A stretch of 64,000 bases of DNA from Bradyrhizobium sp. 170 (GTDB taxonomy: Bacteria; Pseudomonadota; Alphaproteobacteria; Rhizobiales; Xanthobacteraceae): assembly GCF_023101085.1 (NCBI RefSeq), contig NZ_CP064703.1:8122001-8186000 (forward strand), written 5' to 3'. Of the stretch, positions 55,787 through 64,000 are shown one piece after another. Each line of letters opens with the position of its first letter. Within the stretch, counting starts at the first letter, position 1. The position numbers were made by a program, and so were the translations under genes. The notes below the pieces were generated by a model. The model saw only the letters and a list, made by a program, of their open reading frames with translations, had not been told where the DNA came from and made no database searches.

Positions 55787-57799
55787 TCACCGCTCGACAA
55801 AAGCGCGCTGGAACTGATCCAGGATCGGCTTGAACAGATAGCTGAGCATGGTCCGGCTGCCGGTCTGCATGAACACTTCCGCGGGCATGCCCGAGGAGAG
55901 TTGCAGCCCGGCCAGCCGCCGGCGCTCTTCTTCCGGCAGCATGATCCGGACCGTGAAATAGGACGTGTTGGTCTGCTGGTCGCGGGTGGTGTCGGGCGAG
56001 ACATACGACACCTGACCGATCAACTGCGGCGTCACCCGCTGGTTGAAGGCCGAGAAGCGGACAAAAGCCTGCTGGCCTTTCCGCACCTGGTCGATGTCAT
56101 TCGGCTGCAACCGCGCCTCGATCTGCAGATCGTCGGAATCCGGCACCACCTCCATGACGGCGTCGCCGGCGCGAATGACGCCACCGATGGTGTGCGCGGT
56201 CAGCTGATGGATCACACCCGACGTCGGCGCGCGCATCTCGATCCGCTCGAGGACGTCGCGCGCTGCGACACTTCGTTCGCTGAGTTCGGCTTCCTTGCCC
56301 TGCGCCTCGCCGAGCTCCTTGACGACTTCCGTCCGCACATCCTGGTCGAGCCTGACCATCTGAAGCTTCGCCTCGTCGACCTTGGTTCTGGTCTCGGCGA
56401 TGGTTGAGATCAACTGGCCACGTTCACCTTCGATTCTGGCGCTCTCGCGCTGCAAGGCCGTGAGCCGCGCGATCGGCACGAGACGCTTGTCGAAGAGCTC
56501 CTGCACTCCCGTGAGCTCGCCCGTGATCAGGTCCAGTTGCTTGACCTTGGACGCGACCTGCGCCTCCAGGCCCACGATCTCCTCGCCAAGCTGCGATACC
56601 TTGCTCTTGAGCAGCTCCTTTTGACTCTCTCGGGCCGTCACCCGCGCCCTGAACAGCGACGCCTCCGAAGCAAGCAGCGTCTTGACATTGTTGTCTTCCA
56701 GCCGGGCCGACATTTCCGGCGGGATCGCCGGCCGGGGCAGACCGTCGCGCTCGGCGACCAGCCGCGCGATCTTCGCCCGGAATTCGTCGAGTTGCTTGCT
56801 GACCACCTGAAGGCTGGCCTGCGCCTGCGTCGCGTCCAGCCGCAGCAGCAGATCGCCGGCGTTGATCCGCATGCCGTTATGGACCGGGATCTGCGCGACC
56901 ACGCCGCCGGTCGGATGCTGGATGGTCTTGACGTTGGACTGCACCACCAGATTGCCCGGCACCACGACGGCGCCCGACAACGGCACCAGCGTCATCCAGC
57001 CGCCTGCCAGCCCGCCGACGACGAGCAGCGCCCGCAAGCCGGTGCGCAGTTCGCCCTCAAAGGCGCGCGCCGCCCGGACGACGATGCTTTCGCCGGGCGC
57101 GCCCGCCACATCCGTCGATCCATCGCGATTGGCAAGAAAGGCGACGCCAGCGGTCAGGCTGTTGCGGACGACCCCGGTCACGGAACGATCGCGCGGCACC
57201 GGGCCCGCCGGGCTCGGCGGCGCCAATTGGGGAGCCTCGATGCGCGGCGGCAGCCGTGTGTCCTCGATCGACAAAACCTCCGGCCGCGACCTCGGCATGT
57301 TCATGAGCGACGGATCGTCGGGCGCGATCATCGGACCGCGTGCCTGCCGTTCATTCCGCCAGGAATTGCTTGAGGGAGCATTGTTTGCCGGAGCATTACC
57401 CGCCGGGCCACGCGCGCTGCCCGCCGGTGGCGGGGTCATGAACTGCGGCTCACGCGTGACGCGTCCGCGACGTGGCGCCGGAGGCTCGGCATCAAAGCCG
57501 TCGGACTGGGATCCAAAGGGGCCGAGCCAATCCAGCACCCGTCCCATCTTGCCTTTCTTTTTCGACCGCTTCGGCCGGGCCTGGCGCGAACGCCGCGCGC
57601 CCGGACCTGATTCGTCATTCGCCGGGCGGCGAAGCGGCGGCCGCTGGTCCTGCAGATTGTCGTGCTCGAAAGCCTGCCGCAATCGCTGCAGTTCGAGGAT
57701 CAGCGCCTGGCCTTGCGGCGCCGCGACGTCCTCATCCGTCCCGCCGATCCGGTGGCGCGCAACTCTTTCATCGGCATGCACGTGATCAAAACTCTTCAT
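55787..57799 (-). CDS. Type I secretion membrane-fusion protein with a long cytoplasmic extension
   Basis: HlyD/PrtE-family adaptor of 670 residues (typical 430-480). The first 255 residues are a disordered, Pro/Arg-rich cytoplasmic region (RRSRQARPKRSKKKGK; RGPAGNAPANNAPSSNSW) before the single membrane helix ([20 protein letters not shown]). The rest is standard: VQSNVKTIQHPTGGVVAQIP, a long coiled coil, IEMRAPTSGVIHQLTAHTIG and PAEVFMQTGSRTMLSYLFKP. It overlaps the ABC gene stop by 4 bp. The outer membrane channel is not in this window. Confidence 0.9.
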   Translation of the reverse strand: MKSFDHVHADERVARHRIGGTDEDVAAPQGQALILELQRLRQAFEHDNLQDQRPPLRRPANDESGPGARRSRQARPKRSKKKGKMGRVLDWLGPFGSQSDGFDAEPPAPRRGRVTREPQFMTPPPAGSARGPAGNAPANNAPSSNSWRNERQARGPMIAPDDPSLMNMPRSRPEVLSIEDTRLPPRIEAPQLAPPSPAGPVPRDRSVTGVVRNSLTAGVAFLANRDGSTDVAGAPGESIVVRAARAFEGELRTGLRALLVVGGLAGGWMTLVPLSGAVVVPGNLVVQSNVKTIQHPTGGVVAQIPVHNGMRINAGDLLLRLDATQAQASLQVVSKQLDEFRAKIARLVAERDGLPRPAIPPEMSARLEDNNVKTLLASEASLFRARVTARESQKELLKSKVSQLGEEIVGLEAQVASKVKQLDLITGELTGVQELFDKRLVPIARLTALQRESARIEGERGQLISTIAETRTKVDEAKLQMVRLDQDVRTEVVKELGEAQGKEAELSERSVAARDVLERIEMRAPTSGVIHQLTAHTIGGVIRAGDAVMEVVPDSDDLQIEARLQPNDIDQVRKGQQAFVRFSAFNQRVTPQLIGQVSYVSPDTTRDQQTNTSYFTVRIMLPEEERRRLAGLQLSSGMPAEVFMQTGSRTMLSYLFKPILDQFQRAFVER

Positions 57800-59643
57800 G
57801 ATGAAACACTCTCGGCAAGTGATGCGCGCTGTTCTGCCTTGGCCTGCGGCGGCGGCTGCGGCGATCCCGGCGGCGCCTTGCCGCCAGCGTTTCGGACGCG
57901 CGCGAACACTTCTGCGCTCGGGCCGAACGCGATCGCCTTGCCTTCGTAGAGCACCATCGTCATATCAAGCGCGGAGAGCGCGCTCGGGCGATGCGAGATG
58001 ACGACGACGATGGATTTGTTCTGGCGCATGATCCCGATGGCGCGCGTCAAGGCGTTCTCGCCGTCGGCATCCAGATTGGCGTTGGGCTCATCGAGCACGA
58101 GCAGGAACGGATCACCGAACACCGCCCGCGCCAGGCCAACCCGCTGCTTCTGGCCAGCCGACAGCGACATGCCGCCCTGCCCTATTCGCGTCGCGTAGCC
58201 CTCCGGCAGCCGCAGGATGATGTCGTGGACACCCGCGATCTGCGCGGCCTTCAGGATGGCGTCGGAGGTCGCGTGTTCGTCGAAGCGGCAGATGTTCTCC
58301 GCCACGGTGCCGTCGAACAGGCCGACATCCTGCGGGAGATAGCCGATATGCCGGCCGAGATCCTCGTTGCGCCATTGATCGAGCGCCGCGCCGTCGAGCC
58401 GCACGGCACCCCGATGCGCCGGCCAGATTCCAACCAGCGCCTTCGAGAGCGAGGTCTTGCCCGACGCGCTCGCGCCCAATAGCGCCAGTCCCGCGCCGGC
58501 CTTGAGCGAAAACGTGACACCCGACACGATCGGCATGTCGAATCCGGGTGCTGCCACCGCGAGATTCTGCACGGACAATTCGCGGCAGGGGCGCGGCAAC
58601 ATGACCGGCGGCGCCGGCGGCGGCGCGGTCGCCTTGCAGATGTCGCGCAGACGCGTGAGGCCCTGGCGGGCGGCGGCCAGTTGCTTCCAGGTGCCGAGCG
58701 CGATTTCGACGGGCGCGAGCGCGCGCCCCATCAGGATCGAGGACGCGATCATGATGCCGCCCGACGCCTTGTCGGCGATGACGAGATAGGCGCCTATGGC
58801 CAGCATTCCCGATTGCAGGATGTAGCGCAGCACCTTCGCGGCCGAGCCGAGATTGGCATAGACGTCGGTCGCGCGGATGTTTTCCTGCAGGTAGCGCTCG
58901 TTGGCTTGCGACCAGCGCGCCGTCAACCGATCCGTCATGCCGAGGGCGCGCACGATTTCCGCGTTGCGCTGCGTCGCATCCGCCAGCACCTGCCGCTGCG
59001 CGTTCAAGTCCATCGCCGCCTTGGTCGCGCCGCGCGAGATCCGCTCGGTCACCAATGTCATGGCAACGATCGCCGCGGTGCCAAGCAGCGCCGTGAAGCC
59101 GATCAGCGGGTGAAACAGAAACAGCCCGATCAGAAAGACCGGGATCCACGGCATGTCCAGGAACGCCGTCGGCCCCATGCCCGACATGAAGGTGCGCACC
59201 TGATCGAGATCGCGCAGCGGCTGCTGCATCAGGACCGGCTTCACCCCGCGCAGCGGCAAGGTGGCGAGCGCCGAATGGATCGACCCCTGCAGCGCGCCAT
59301 CGAACAGCGTTGCGATGCGGCAAAGCATCCGCGACCGCATCGCATCGAAATATCCCTGCACCAGGTAGGCGATCAGCACCATCAGGGACAGGCCGAACAG
59401 GGTCGCGAGGTTACGGCTCGGAATCACCCGATCGTACACCTGCAACATATAAAGGGACCCCGACAGCATCAGGATGTTGATGACGCCGCTGAAGACGGCA
59501 ACGCCGATCAAGCGGCGCGCGCTCGCGCGCATCGCGGTCGCGACGGGATCGTCGGCAGCCAGCGTCGACAACAGGCCGGAAATTGCGCGGGGCGTCGGCG
59601 CTGCCCGCGCTCGGCCGTGTGCCTGCCCCTGAGCGATACTCAT
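57796..59643 (-). CDS. Type I secretion ABC transporter (PrtD-like)
   Basis: Exporter ABC protein of 615 residues with an N-terminal six-helix domain (VFSGVINILMLSGSLYMLQV, LMVLIAYLVQGYFDAMRSRM) and a C-terminal ATPase: Walker A LLGASASGKTSLSKALVG, signature MSLSAGQKQRVGLARA, Walker B FLLVLDEPNANLD. There is no C39 peptidase domain, so it secretes cargo with an uncleaved C-terminal signal. ATG at 59643 has AAGGG upstream. Coupled to the adaptor gene. Confidence 0.93.
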   Translation of the reverse strand: MSIAQGQAHGRARAAPTPRAISGLLSTLAADDPVATAMRASARRLIGVAVFSGVINILMLSGSLYMLQVYDRVIPSRNLATLFGLSLMVLIAYLVQGYFDAMRSRMLCRIATLFDGALQGSIHSALATLPLRGVKPVLMQQPLRDLDQVRTFMSGMGPTAFLDMPWIPVFLIGLFLFHPLIGFTALLGTAAIVAMTLVTERISRGATKAAMDLNAQRQVLADATQRNAEIVRALGMTDRLTARWSQANERYLQENIRATDVYANLGSAAKVLRYILQSGMLAIGAYLVIADKASGGIMIASSILMGRALAPVEIALGTWKQLAAARQGLTRLRDICKATAPPPAPPVMLPRPCRELSVQNLAVAAPGFDMPIVSGVTFSLKAGAGLALLGASASGKTSLSKALVGIWPAHRGAVRLDGAALDQWRNEDLGRHIGYLPQDVGLFDGTVAENICRFDEHATSDAILKAAQIAGVHDIILRLPEGYATRIGQGGMSLSAGQKQRVGLARAVFGDPFLLVLDEPNANLDADGENALTRAIGIMRQNKSIVVVISHRPSALSALDMTMVLYEGKAIAFGPSAEVFARVRNAGGKAPPGSPQPPPQAKAEQRASLAESVSS

Positions 59644-60086
59644 TGAACTGCCCTTCGACCCATCGACCGGGTCTCCCTGCAAGTCTCCTTGACGCGCGAT
59701 GCAGACCATTTTTCGGCGAGAATGCGACGAATGCCGATTGTTCAAGTTCGCTCGTGGGTAGAACGGTGGCAAAGGCCTCGTTGTCGCTTATCCAGTGTGC
59801 GTGCGGCCGGGCAAAATTTCGGCACGGGGGACAGCGTCCTGGATTCGCGCGACGGGCGCCGACACGGGCTGCGATACCCTTCTTTGGAGCGCGTCTAACT
59901 CGCCGTTTTTCGGCGCGGCGCCCGTCATGGATTCGTCCGTCTATAACCTTGCTTCGGCGCTCAATAGTCGCTGTGTCGGCCGAATGACGCCACGAAGCTC
60001 CGCGATCCTTCGTCGTGCGCACATCCTGCTCCCTCGCGGAGGATTGCGCCCATACGTCATGTAACAGAGTGAATAGCAGGGGACGA
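59644..60086. other. Divergent spacer between the secretion operon and candidate cargo
   Basis: No gene supported: the frames here lack ribosome sites and protein-like composition. It should hold promoters in both directions, but none could be defined by eye. Confidence 0.5.
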
Positions 60087-61163
60087 ATGATGGCGGGCTT
60101 CGCTGACAAGGAGTATCTTCGCGACGCCGATTTGCCGATCGATGAGGTCGCGAGTCCGCATGCCGCCCCGGAATCGCCGTCCGTCGTGCCCCCTCCCGAC
60201 GAAACGCTGCCGGCCAGCCAAACGACAACCCGACCGATCGGCTCGAGTTTCTCCGACCTCGGCGCCACCTTCATCGGCATGGCGCGGCCGCCGATGGATG
60301 CTTCGTCGCAAAGCGCCCTCGACCAAGGCGGCCAGCGAACCGGCAGCATGGCAAACCACACCAACGATCTCGCGACGGTGCAAAACAATGTGCTGGCCGA
60401 ACTCAATACAGGCCAGTTTTCCGGCGCCGCGCTGGGTCATGTTCAGGCGATCCTGTCCGACATCACCGCCGCCATCTCGGCAGCCAACGCCTCGGCGAGC
60501 GGTGGAGGCATGCCCGGCGCAGAACAAGCGCTCCGCGCCAGCCATCTCAGTATTCTCAACACCGTCAATACCGATCCCGTGCTGGCGAATCCGGCGGCGC
60601 CGGTAACCGAACCAATCGCGGCGCGCGAGGCTGTTCCCGCTGACAAGACGGCGGCCACCGCGCCTGACGCCAATTCGGCGGAAACCACCAATCTGGCGGA
60701 GGCCGGCGACGCCGAGAACACGGCGCAGACCGACGAGAACCTCGCTGCTGCGATAGCAGAGATGGAAGCGTTGATAGCTGCAAACCCTGAACTGTTCGTT
60801 GGGTTGACCGTCGAGGATGCCGACGAGATCGTGCAGCAGATCCAGCTCGAACTCAGCCATATCAACCAGGGGAACGTCCCCCCTGGTGCGGTACAGGACG
60901 GCAGTGGCGATATCACCAATATCGTTACGGGCGATATCAATCTGGCAAGCATGACGGTGCAAGGCCCGCCGAACTCGCCTGGACAGCATGCCGTCAACAT
61001 CGCCGGCGCCAGCGAAACCCAGGTCTCGCCGCAAATTGCCACCATCGCGACCGGCGATGTGCCGGTCACGATCGTAACGACGGAAGCCCCCACGGTCGTC
61101 GTCGATCACGGCCATTCGGACATGTCCGAACTGACGCATCATTTACATCACACGTGGGGATAG
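60087..61163 (+). CDS. Acidic repeat-poor protein, candidate type I secretion cargo
   Basis: A 358-residue product without signal peptide or Cys, rich in Ala, Asp, Glu, Thr and Asn. The middle has helical stretches (NLAEAGDAENTAQTDENLAA) and the C-terminal third is beta-like (ITNIVTGDINLASMTVQGPP), ending HGHSDMSELTHHLHHTWG. No RTX nonapeptides. AGGGGA precedes ATG. Its composition and place, divergent from the secretion genes, are those of secreted type I cargo; that is inference. The spacer 61164-61427 shows no gene. Confidence 0.65.
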   Translation: MMAGFADKEYLRDADLPIDEVASPHAAPESPSVVPPPDETLPASQTTTRPIGSSFSDLGATFIGMARPPMDASSQSALDQGGQRTGSMANHTNDLATVQNNVLAELNTGQFSGAALGHVQAILSDITAAISAANASASGGGMPGAEQALRASHLSILNTVNTDPVLANPAAPVTEPIAAREAVPADKTAATAPDANSAETTNLAEAGDAENTAQTDENLAAAIAEMEALIAANPELFVGLTVEDADEIVQQIQLELSHINQGNVPPGAVQDGSGDITNIVTGDINLASMTVQGPPNSPGQHAVNIAGASETQVSPQIATIATGDVPVTIVTTEAPTVVVDHGHSDMSELTHHLHHTWG

Positions 61164-61427
61164 CGGCGCGCGGCGCGGCCTCCAGCCGTCCCCATGTCCC
61201 GGGGATGCTGGAGGCCGATACATCGAGCAAAGAACGCGTTCGCCGATCCGGCGCACGCAGCGGGCGCGCAGAGAACAGGTTTTAGCCGGCCTGCGCCGCA
61301 AAGGACGATCTTTAGACGATGGCCTCAACGACGGCTTTGGGGACCATCATTGGTACGGCAGCGACATCGGCGGTTGGAGGAAATCGGCGCGGTTGCTGCC
61401 TCGGAAGTGAAGTAGCGGGGCGTATGC

Positions 61428-63311
61428 GTGAGGCAGCGTAAGACGGATTATGGGACCATCATTCTACACTGGACGTTCGTGGCAGCCTTCGCCGTTGCGC
61501 TCGTTACCGGCTTACGCATTGCGACTGAAACGCCCGACCGAACCTGGATCAACTGGTTCGATGCCGTGCTGCCGCGTGACGGCGTATGGCTCGCCCATAT
61601 GCAGGCCGCGATCGTCCTGGTCGCAGTCGCGATCGGCTACATCGTCTATATGCTCCGCTCCGGCCTCGGGCGCCGCGTCCAGCTCGACAAGGTTCGCCTG
61701 CGCGGGTTGTTCGGCCGCGGGCAGGCGAGGTTGAGCGCCGTGATCGCCCTGATGTACTGGATTTTCTTTGTCACGATGTCGGGGCTAATGATCAGCGGCG
61801 GCGCACTCTATTTCGGCTTCTACTCCGGCTACGACGTCGCGATGCTGCACTGGGTGGGGACTTGGGTGATCCTCGCCTTCGTCGTCCTGCATGTCCTGAC
61901 CCAGTTCAAGAGCGGCGGCGCTGCGCAACTGCTGCGCATCTTTCGTCCCGCCCCGCTGCCTGCGCCGCCGCCACGGCTCGATGCCGTCGAACTATTGGGC
62001 CTCCTGGCCGAGCAGTCGGCGCGTTCGAAGGAATCCGAAAACGTCGATGTGCCGCCCAAGGTTTCGTCCCACCCGCTGCAGCCCCGCGCCGAGGTGCGCC
62101 GCGATCGGACGCCTGAAACAGACCCGGCGCCGCGACCCAACGCCGGCCCCGCACGATCGCGAAACCCGACCCTGCAGGCCAATGCGTTCGTGGTCGCGAC
62201 CGCCGCCGCGATCACTGGCGCCTCGCTCATCGTAGCTACCGATCGGCTGGCGGTGGATAGTGTGCAGATTCGCCGCATCAACGCCGCCGACGCGCCGATC
62301 CTCGACGGCGACACGTCCGATCGGGCCTGGCGTGGCGTCAAGCCGTTTTCGCTGCTGACCGGCGAAGGCGGAAATTTCGACGGCAAAGGAGAAGCCAGAA
62401 TCGAGGTCCGCGCGGTGCACGACGGCACCTATGCGTACTTCCTCTTCACCTGGCAGGATTCGACACGCTCGCTGAAGCACCTGCCGCTCGTCAAGGAAGC
62501 CGACGGATGGCACCTGCTTCATTCCGGCTTTCAGCTCGGCGACGAGCATCGATACAACGAAGACAAGTTTTCGGTGCTGCTGACCACCTCGGATGTCACG
62601 TTGGCCGGCGGCCGAACCTTTCATCCAGGGCCGCAGCCGGTCGCCGGCGCGCCGGCCACCATGAGCGGCCGCGGACTGCACTACACGGAGACCGGCTATG
62701 CCGACGTCTGGCAGTGGAAGGCGACGAGCGGCGCGACCGGATGGATGGACGACGCCCATTTCGGGCCTCCGTTGAATCCGACCCCGATGCAGGCGGCCAA
62801 CGTCGTTCCGTACAAAGGCGGCTTCGCGCCCGACCCGGGAACGGCAAACTACCGGGACAATTTCACCGTCGAGGCCGACACGTCAGGCGGTCCGCGCCGC
62901 AGCCGCCTGGTCGCCCCGCTGCGCCTGCCCAAAGTCGTCGCCGCCACGACGGACGCGCTGGGGGATATCGACCTCGATCCCAACCACGGCGAAAGCGACG
63001 GCGCGCGCTGGTTCATGACCGAGAAGGATTCAGTTCCCTATTCGACCGACGTCGACGCCCGCATCCCGACCGGGACTGTGATCCCGGGCGTCATCCTGAG
63101 CGGCGAATTTTCAGGCGATCGCGCAGACGTTCGAAGTGCAGCCCGCTGGGCTTCCGGCCATTGGGCGCTCGAGGTGAAACGTCGGCTCGACACAACAAGC
63201 AAGTTCGACGTGCCGATCAGAAGCGGCGTCTTTATGCGGGTCGCCGCCTTCGATCACAGCCAGATCAGACATACACGGCACGTTCGGCCGATTCGTATCG
63301 AGGTGGAATAA
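61428..63311 (+). CDS. Cytochrome b561 fused to an ethylbenzene-dehydrogenase-type heme domain
   Basis: A 627-residue membrane cytochrome starting at GTG 61428. Residues 1-170 form a four-helix b-type cytochrome with His in IILHWTFVAAF, LAHMQAAI, MLHWVGTW and FVVLHVLTQF as candidate heme ligands. A Pro-rich linker (175-245) and a fifth helix (NAFVVATAAAITGASLIVAT) precede a periplasmic domain of about 340 residues resembling the heme subunit of ethylbenzene dehydrogenase (DAPILDGDTSDRAWRGVKPF, WKATSGATGWMDDAHFGPPL). The stop abuts the ATG of the reductase gene, so electrons may pass NADH, reductase, heme b, periplasmic heme. Confidence 0.82.
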   Translation: MRQRKTDYGTIILHWTFVAAFAVALVTGLRIATETPDRTWINWFDAVLPRDGVWLAHMQAAIVLVAVAIGYIVYMLRSGLGRRVQLDKVRLRGLFGRGQARLSAVIALMYWIFFVTMSGLMISGGALYFGFYSGYDVAMLHWVGTWVILAFVVLHVLTQFKSGGAAQLLRIFRPAPLPAPPPRLDAVELLGLLAEQSARSKESENVDVPPKVSSHPLQPRAEVRRDRTPETDPAPRPNAGPARSRNPTLQANAFVVATAAAITGASLIVATDRLAVDSVQIRRINAADAPILDGDTSDRAWRGVKPFSLLTGEGGNFDGKGEARIEVRAVHDGTYAYFLFTWQDSTRSLKHLPLVKEADGWHLLHSGFQLGDEHRYNEDKFSVLLTTSDVTLAGGRTFHPGPQPVAGAPATMSGRGLHYTETGYADVWQWKATSGATGWMDDAHFGPPLNPTPMQAANVVPYKGGFAPDPGTANYRDNFTVEADTSGGPRRSRLVAPLRLPKVVAATTDALGDIDLDPNHGESDGARWFMTEKDSVPYSTDVDARIPTGTVIPGVILSGEFSGDRADVRSAARWASGHWALEVKRRLDTTSKFDVPIRSGVFMRVAAFDHSQIRHTRHVRPIRIEVE

Positions 63312-64000
63312 ATGTCAAAGATTTGCAAGGTCACGATCAATGACGAGCCGTTTCTGGCGAATCGCGGCGAGCTTCTGCTCGATTGGGCGTTGATGAACGG
63401 CGTCGATCTTCCGCACGATTGCCGCGCCGGAATCTGCGGCGCCTGCCGCGTGCGCCTGGTCGACGGCCAGGTGTTCGGCGGCCACAGCCGGGGCGACGAC
63501 ATGATCCATGCCTGCCAGGCCCGGATCGTCTCCGATCTCGAGATCGCGATCGAGGCCGCGCCCGAGCCGGTGGCGCTGTCGGCGGAAGTGGCGCAAACCG
63601 TTCAGCTCGCGCCCGACGTGGTTGGCGTCGACATCGAACTGCCGAAGCCGCTCGACTATCTTCCCGGCCAGTATTGCAAGCTGCAGTTTCAGGGCTTTCC
63701 GGCGAGGTCCTACAGCCCGACTTTTCCGCTGGAAGGCGCTCCCAACGATCACATGCTGCACTTTCACATCCGAAAGGTTACGGACGGGCTGGTATCCTCG
63801 GCGCTCGGCCAGGAAATCCGCGCCGGGCATCGCGTCAGACTGACGGGACCGTACGGCCGCGCCTTTTTCAGGAAAGGCCATGCCGGCCGCATCGTTCTCG
63901 TCGCCAGCGGCACCGGTTTCGCCCCGATGTGGTCGGTCGCGGTCGCCGCGATCATGGAGCAGCCGCAGCGCGAAATGGTCTTCATCGTGCAGGCCCGCAG
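63312..64000 (+). CDS. [2Fe-2S] flavoprotein reductase, 3' partial
   Basis: At least 229 residues before the window edge. The N-terminal plant-type ferredoxin domain has ligands in CRAGICGACRVRL and a further Cys in MIHACQARIVSD. The FAD domain has ARSYSPTFPL (RxYS motif), and the NAD domain begins IVLVASGTGFAPMWSV. This is the architecture of ring-hydroxylating oxygenase reductases and CDP-6-deoxy-glucoseen reductase. Directly coupled to the cytochrome gene with no spacer, so it is likely its electron donor. Confidence 0.9.
   Translation, partial: MSKICKVTINDEPFLANRGELLLDWALMNGVDLPHDCRAGICGACRVRLVDGQVFGGHSRGDDMIHACQARIVSDLEIAIEAAPEPVALSAEVAQTVQLAPDVVGVDIELPKPLDYLPGQYCKLQFQGFPARSYSPTFPLEGAPNDHMLHFHIRKVTDGLVSSALGQEIRAGHRVRLTGPYGRAFFRKGHAGRIVLVASGTGFAPMWSVAVAAIMEQPQREMVFIVQAR

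Noticed and set aside
60087..61163. RTX calcium-binding repeats in the candidate secreted protein
   Set aside because: No GGxGxD nonapeptides are present, so it was not called an RTX protein.

Overview
This window is a stretch of GC-rich alphaproteobacterial chromosome, most likely Bradyrhizobium or a close relative in the Nitrobacteraceae. That call rests on alphaproteobacterial gene families (homospermidine synthase, an ornithine decarboxylase with a speF-type leader, Omp25/31-type and BBP2-type outer membrane proteins) and on many short palindromic intergenic repeats of kinds I recall from Bradyrhizobium genomes. No rRNA, tRNA or CRISPR array was seen. Names come from motif recognition; no database search was run.

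Layout. 1-5.9 kb: glutamate synthase (gltB, cut by the window edge, then gltD). 5.9-12.6 kb: BBP2-type outer membrane protein, arabinose-5-phosphate isomerase (kdsD), a divergent carboxymuconolactone-decarboxylase-like gene and HxlR regulator with a twin operator, an SPFH/NfeD pair, ferrochelatase. 12.7-18.9 kb: MAPEG protein, then a heavy-metal RND efflux operon without an outer membrane component. 18.9-25.1 kb: thioesterase, Omp25/31-type protein, and an M3 peptidase / DUF1007 / NicO nickel-cobalt transporter cluster. 25.1-29.8 kb: polyamine block (structured leader, ornithine decarboxylase, a frameshifted acetyltransferase, RidA protein, homospermidine synthase). 30-36.8 kb: lipoprotein, acetoacetate decarboxylase, and a Liv-type ABC transporter operon led by an intradiol dioxygenase.

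37-42.3 kb is a zinc operon: His-rich microprotein, ZnuC, ZnuB, ZnuA, a COG0523 GTPase and a WD40 protein, read from a promoter whose -10 lies inside a Zur-like palindrome. 42.3-48.2 kb is accessory: a composite repeat block, small proteins too short for routine calling, a CDF transporter with a GDCCVxC protein, an orphan antitoxin-like gene, a permease split into two coupled half-genes, CrcB and superoxide dismutase. 48.3-55.7 kb: a GNAT, a MATE pump, a DUF2147 protein, an IS110-family insertion, a DUF3095 protein and HtpG. 55.8-61.2 kb: type I secretion ABC/adaptor pair with a divergent candidate cargo. 61.4-64 kb: a cytochrome b561 / ethylbenzene-dehydrogenase-like fusion followed directly by an iron-sulfur flavoprotein reductase running off the edge.

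The most striking observation is the IS110 element. It splits a palindromic repeat at a CT dinucleotide, which fixes both ends. The roughly 300 bp of non-coding DNA downstream of its transposase holds, in order, four short segments matching left target, right target, left element end and right element end. That is the arrangement expected of a bridge RNA / seekRNA.
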